From the NCBI GenBank assembly GCA_000431235.1, contig HF988722.1, positions 1 to 33,666 on the forward strand: a DNA stretch of 33,666 nucleotides. Direction: 5' to 3'. Made by a program: the position numbers and the translations under genes. Of the stretch, positions 33,223 through 33,666 are shown one piece after another. Each line of letters begins with the position of its first letter. Positions within the stretch are counted from its first letter, which is position 1. The notes below the pieces were generated by a model, which did not search any database, was not told where the DNA came from, and worked only from the letters and a program-made list of their open reading frames with translations. Source of the stretch: Coprobacillus sp. CAG:698 (GTDB lineage Bacteria; Bacillota_I; Bacilli_A; ML615J-28; CAG-698).

Positions 33223-33666
33223 CTTTACAACTTCTAATATTTTTTCATCATCCATTATAATTATATCAACATTAGTTTTTAAAATATCTTTTATCTTAGA
33301 TTCATCATCAATATGTCCCAAAACAGCTACATTTCTTCGATGAAATCTATTTACATAATTTTCTTTAAAACAATTTATTTTAATTTCAAAAAGATTTAAA
33401 ACATTAATTGTTTCGTAATTATAACATTCGACCATATCAAATTTAGATTTATCAAAATAATTTATTCCTAGCATTTGCGTTAAAAAGAAATTATTTTTTT
33501 CTTTATCTGTAGAAGAGAATAGATTTGTAGAATATTTGTCTAAAGCATTTTTCACATTTTCATGCTTACTTTTAATTATAACTCTTTCGCTTAAATTATA
33601 TTCATTAGTTACAGAAATAAGTTTTTCTATAGCTATTTCTCCTCTTTTAAGTTCATCTAAAATATC
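33205..33666 (-). CDS. Probable glycerophosphodiester phosphodiesterase, C-terminal part
   Basis: An open frame of 153 codons enters from the right edge and stops at 33205. The first codon in view (GAT at 33666) is in frame, so the gene extends beyond the window. The ending, VNRFHRRNVAVLGHIDD then VDIIIMDDEKILEVV, resembles the C-terminal barrel strands of GDPD enzymes, where an exposed Trp-Thr-Val and a TD-P motif are more usual. The segment SERVIIKSKHENVKNAL resembles the RVIISSFN strand. The catalytic N-terminal residues lie outside the window. The call is tentative. Confidence 0.45.
   Translation of the reverse strand, partial: DILDELKRGEIAIEKLISVTNEYNLSERVIIKSKHENVKNALDKYSTNLFSSTDKEKNNFFLTQMLGINYFDKSKFDMVECYNYETINVLNLFEIKINCFKENYVNRFHRRNVAVLGHIDDESKIKDILKTNVDIIIMDDEKILEVVKASLND

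Overview
The window is a low-GC bacterial chromosome segment that uses the standard code: several genes end in TGA directly before a terminator or an overlapping start, and Trp is TGG. Gene content points to the Bacilli side of the Firmicutes, probably an uncultured lineage near Erysipelotrichales or the Mollicutes. The supporting signs are mraZ-rsmH, ylbN-rpmF, a Bacillus-type RNase P RNA, HrcA/CIRCE control, a ClpB without its N-terminal domain, and a SpoVID/YsxE-like pair beside engB. No mobile element, CRISPR array or tRNA was seen. Nearly every gene is on the minus strand.

From left to right. Positions 1-2.7 kb hold the start of an unidentified gene, a possible 16-residue ORF, rsmH, mraZ (under an array of six MraZ-type boxes), and yceD-rpmF, in which bL32 has a long charged tail. 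Positions 3-4.8 kb hold a NUDIX hydrolase and a class I aminotransferase. Positions 5-7.3 kb hold engB followed by SpoVID-like and YsxE/CotS-like genes, with rnpB directly upstream of engB. Positions 7.8-9.2 kb hold a NamZ-family lipoprotein gene with a Cys-rich four-repeat linker and one in-frame TGA. Positions 9.3-11.9 kb hold rpsO-pnp behind a structured leader. Then come a membrane-anchored NERD protein and ATP-dependent PEP carboxykinase (12-14.6 kb).

Positions 14.7-25.4 kb form a compact ten-gene block read leftwards: aroB, aroC, aroE::aroK, DAHP synthase, aroA, a HAD-phosphatase::TruB fusion, ribF, mtnN, a DUF1294 protein and argS. Many of these genes overlap or are separated by a few bases. 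A divergent promoter drives chorismate mutase and a SpoU/TrmH-type methyltransferase on the plus strand. Together these supply DAHP to chorismate to prephenate, except for 3-dehydroquinate dehydratase, which is not in the window; the aminotransferase at 3-4.3 kb could supply the last step.

Positions 26.7-30.8 kb hold rmuC, a Cof-type HAD phosphatase, a small helical protein, an M42 aminopeptidase and a GNAT acetyltransferase. This unit converges with the methyltransferase gene on a shared bidirectional terminator. Positions 31-33.1 kb hold clpB under a perfect CIRCE element, and the right edge cuts a probable glycerophosphodiester phosphodiesterase.

The most notable observations are the in-frame TGA at a repeat Cys position of the NamZ lipoprotein, the HAD::TruB fusion, the six-box mraZ operator, the engB-spoVID-ysxE linkage with a degenerate kinase fold, and several start codons that promoter positions force downstream of the longest ORF.
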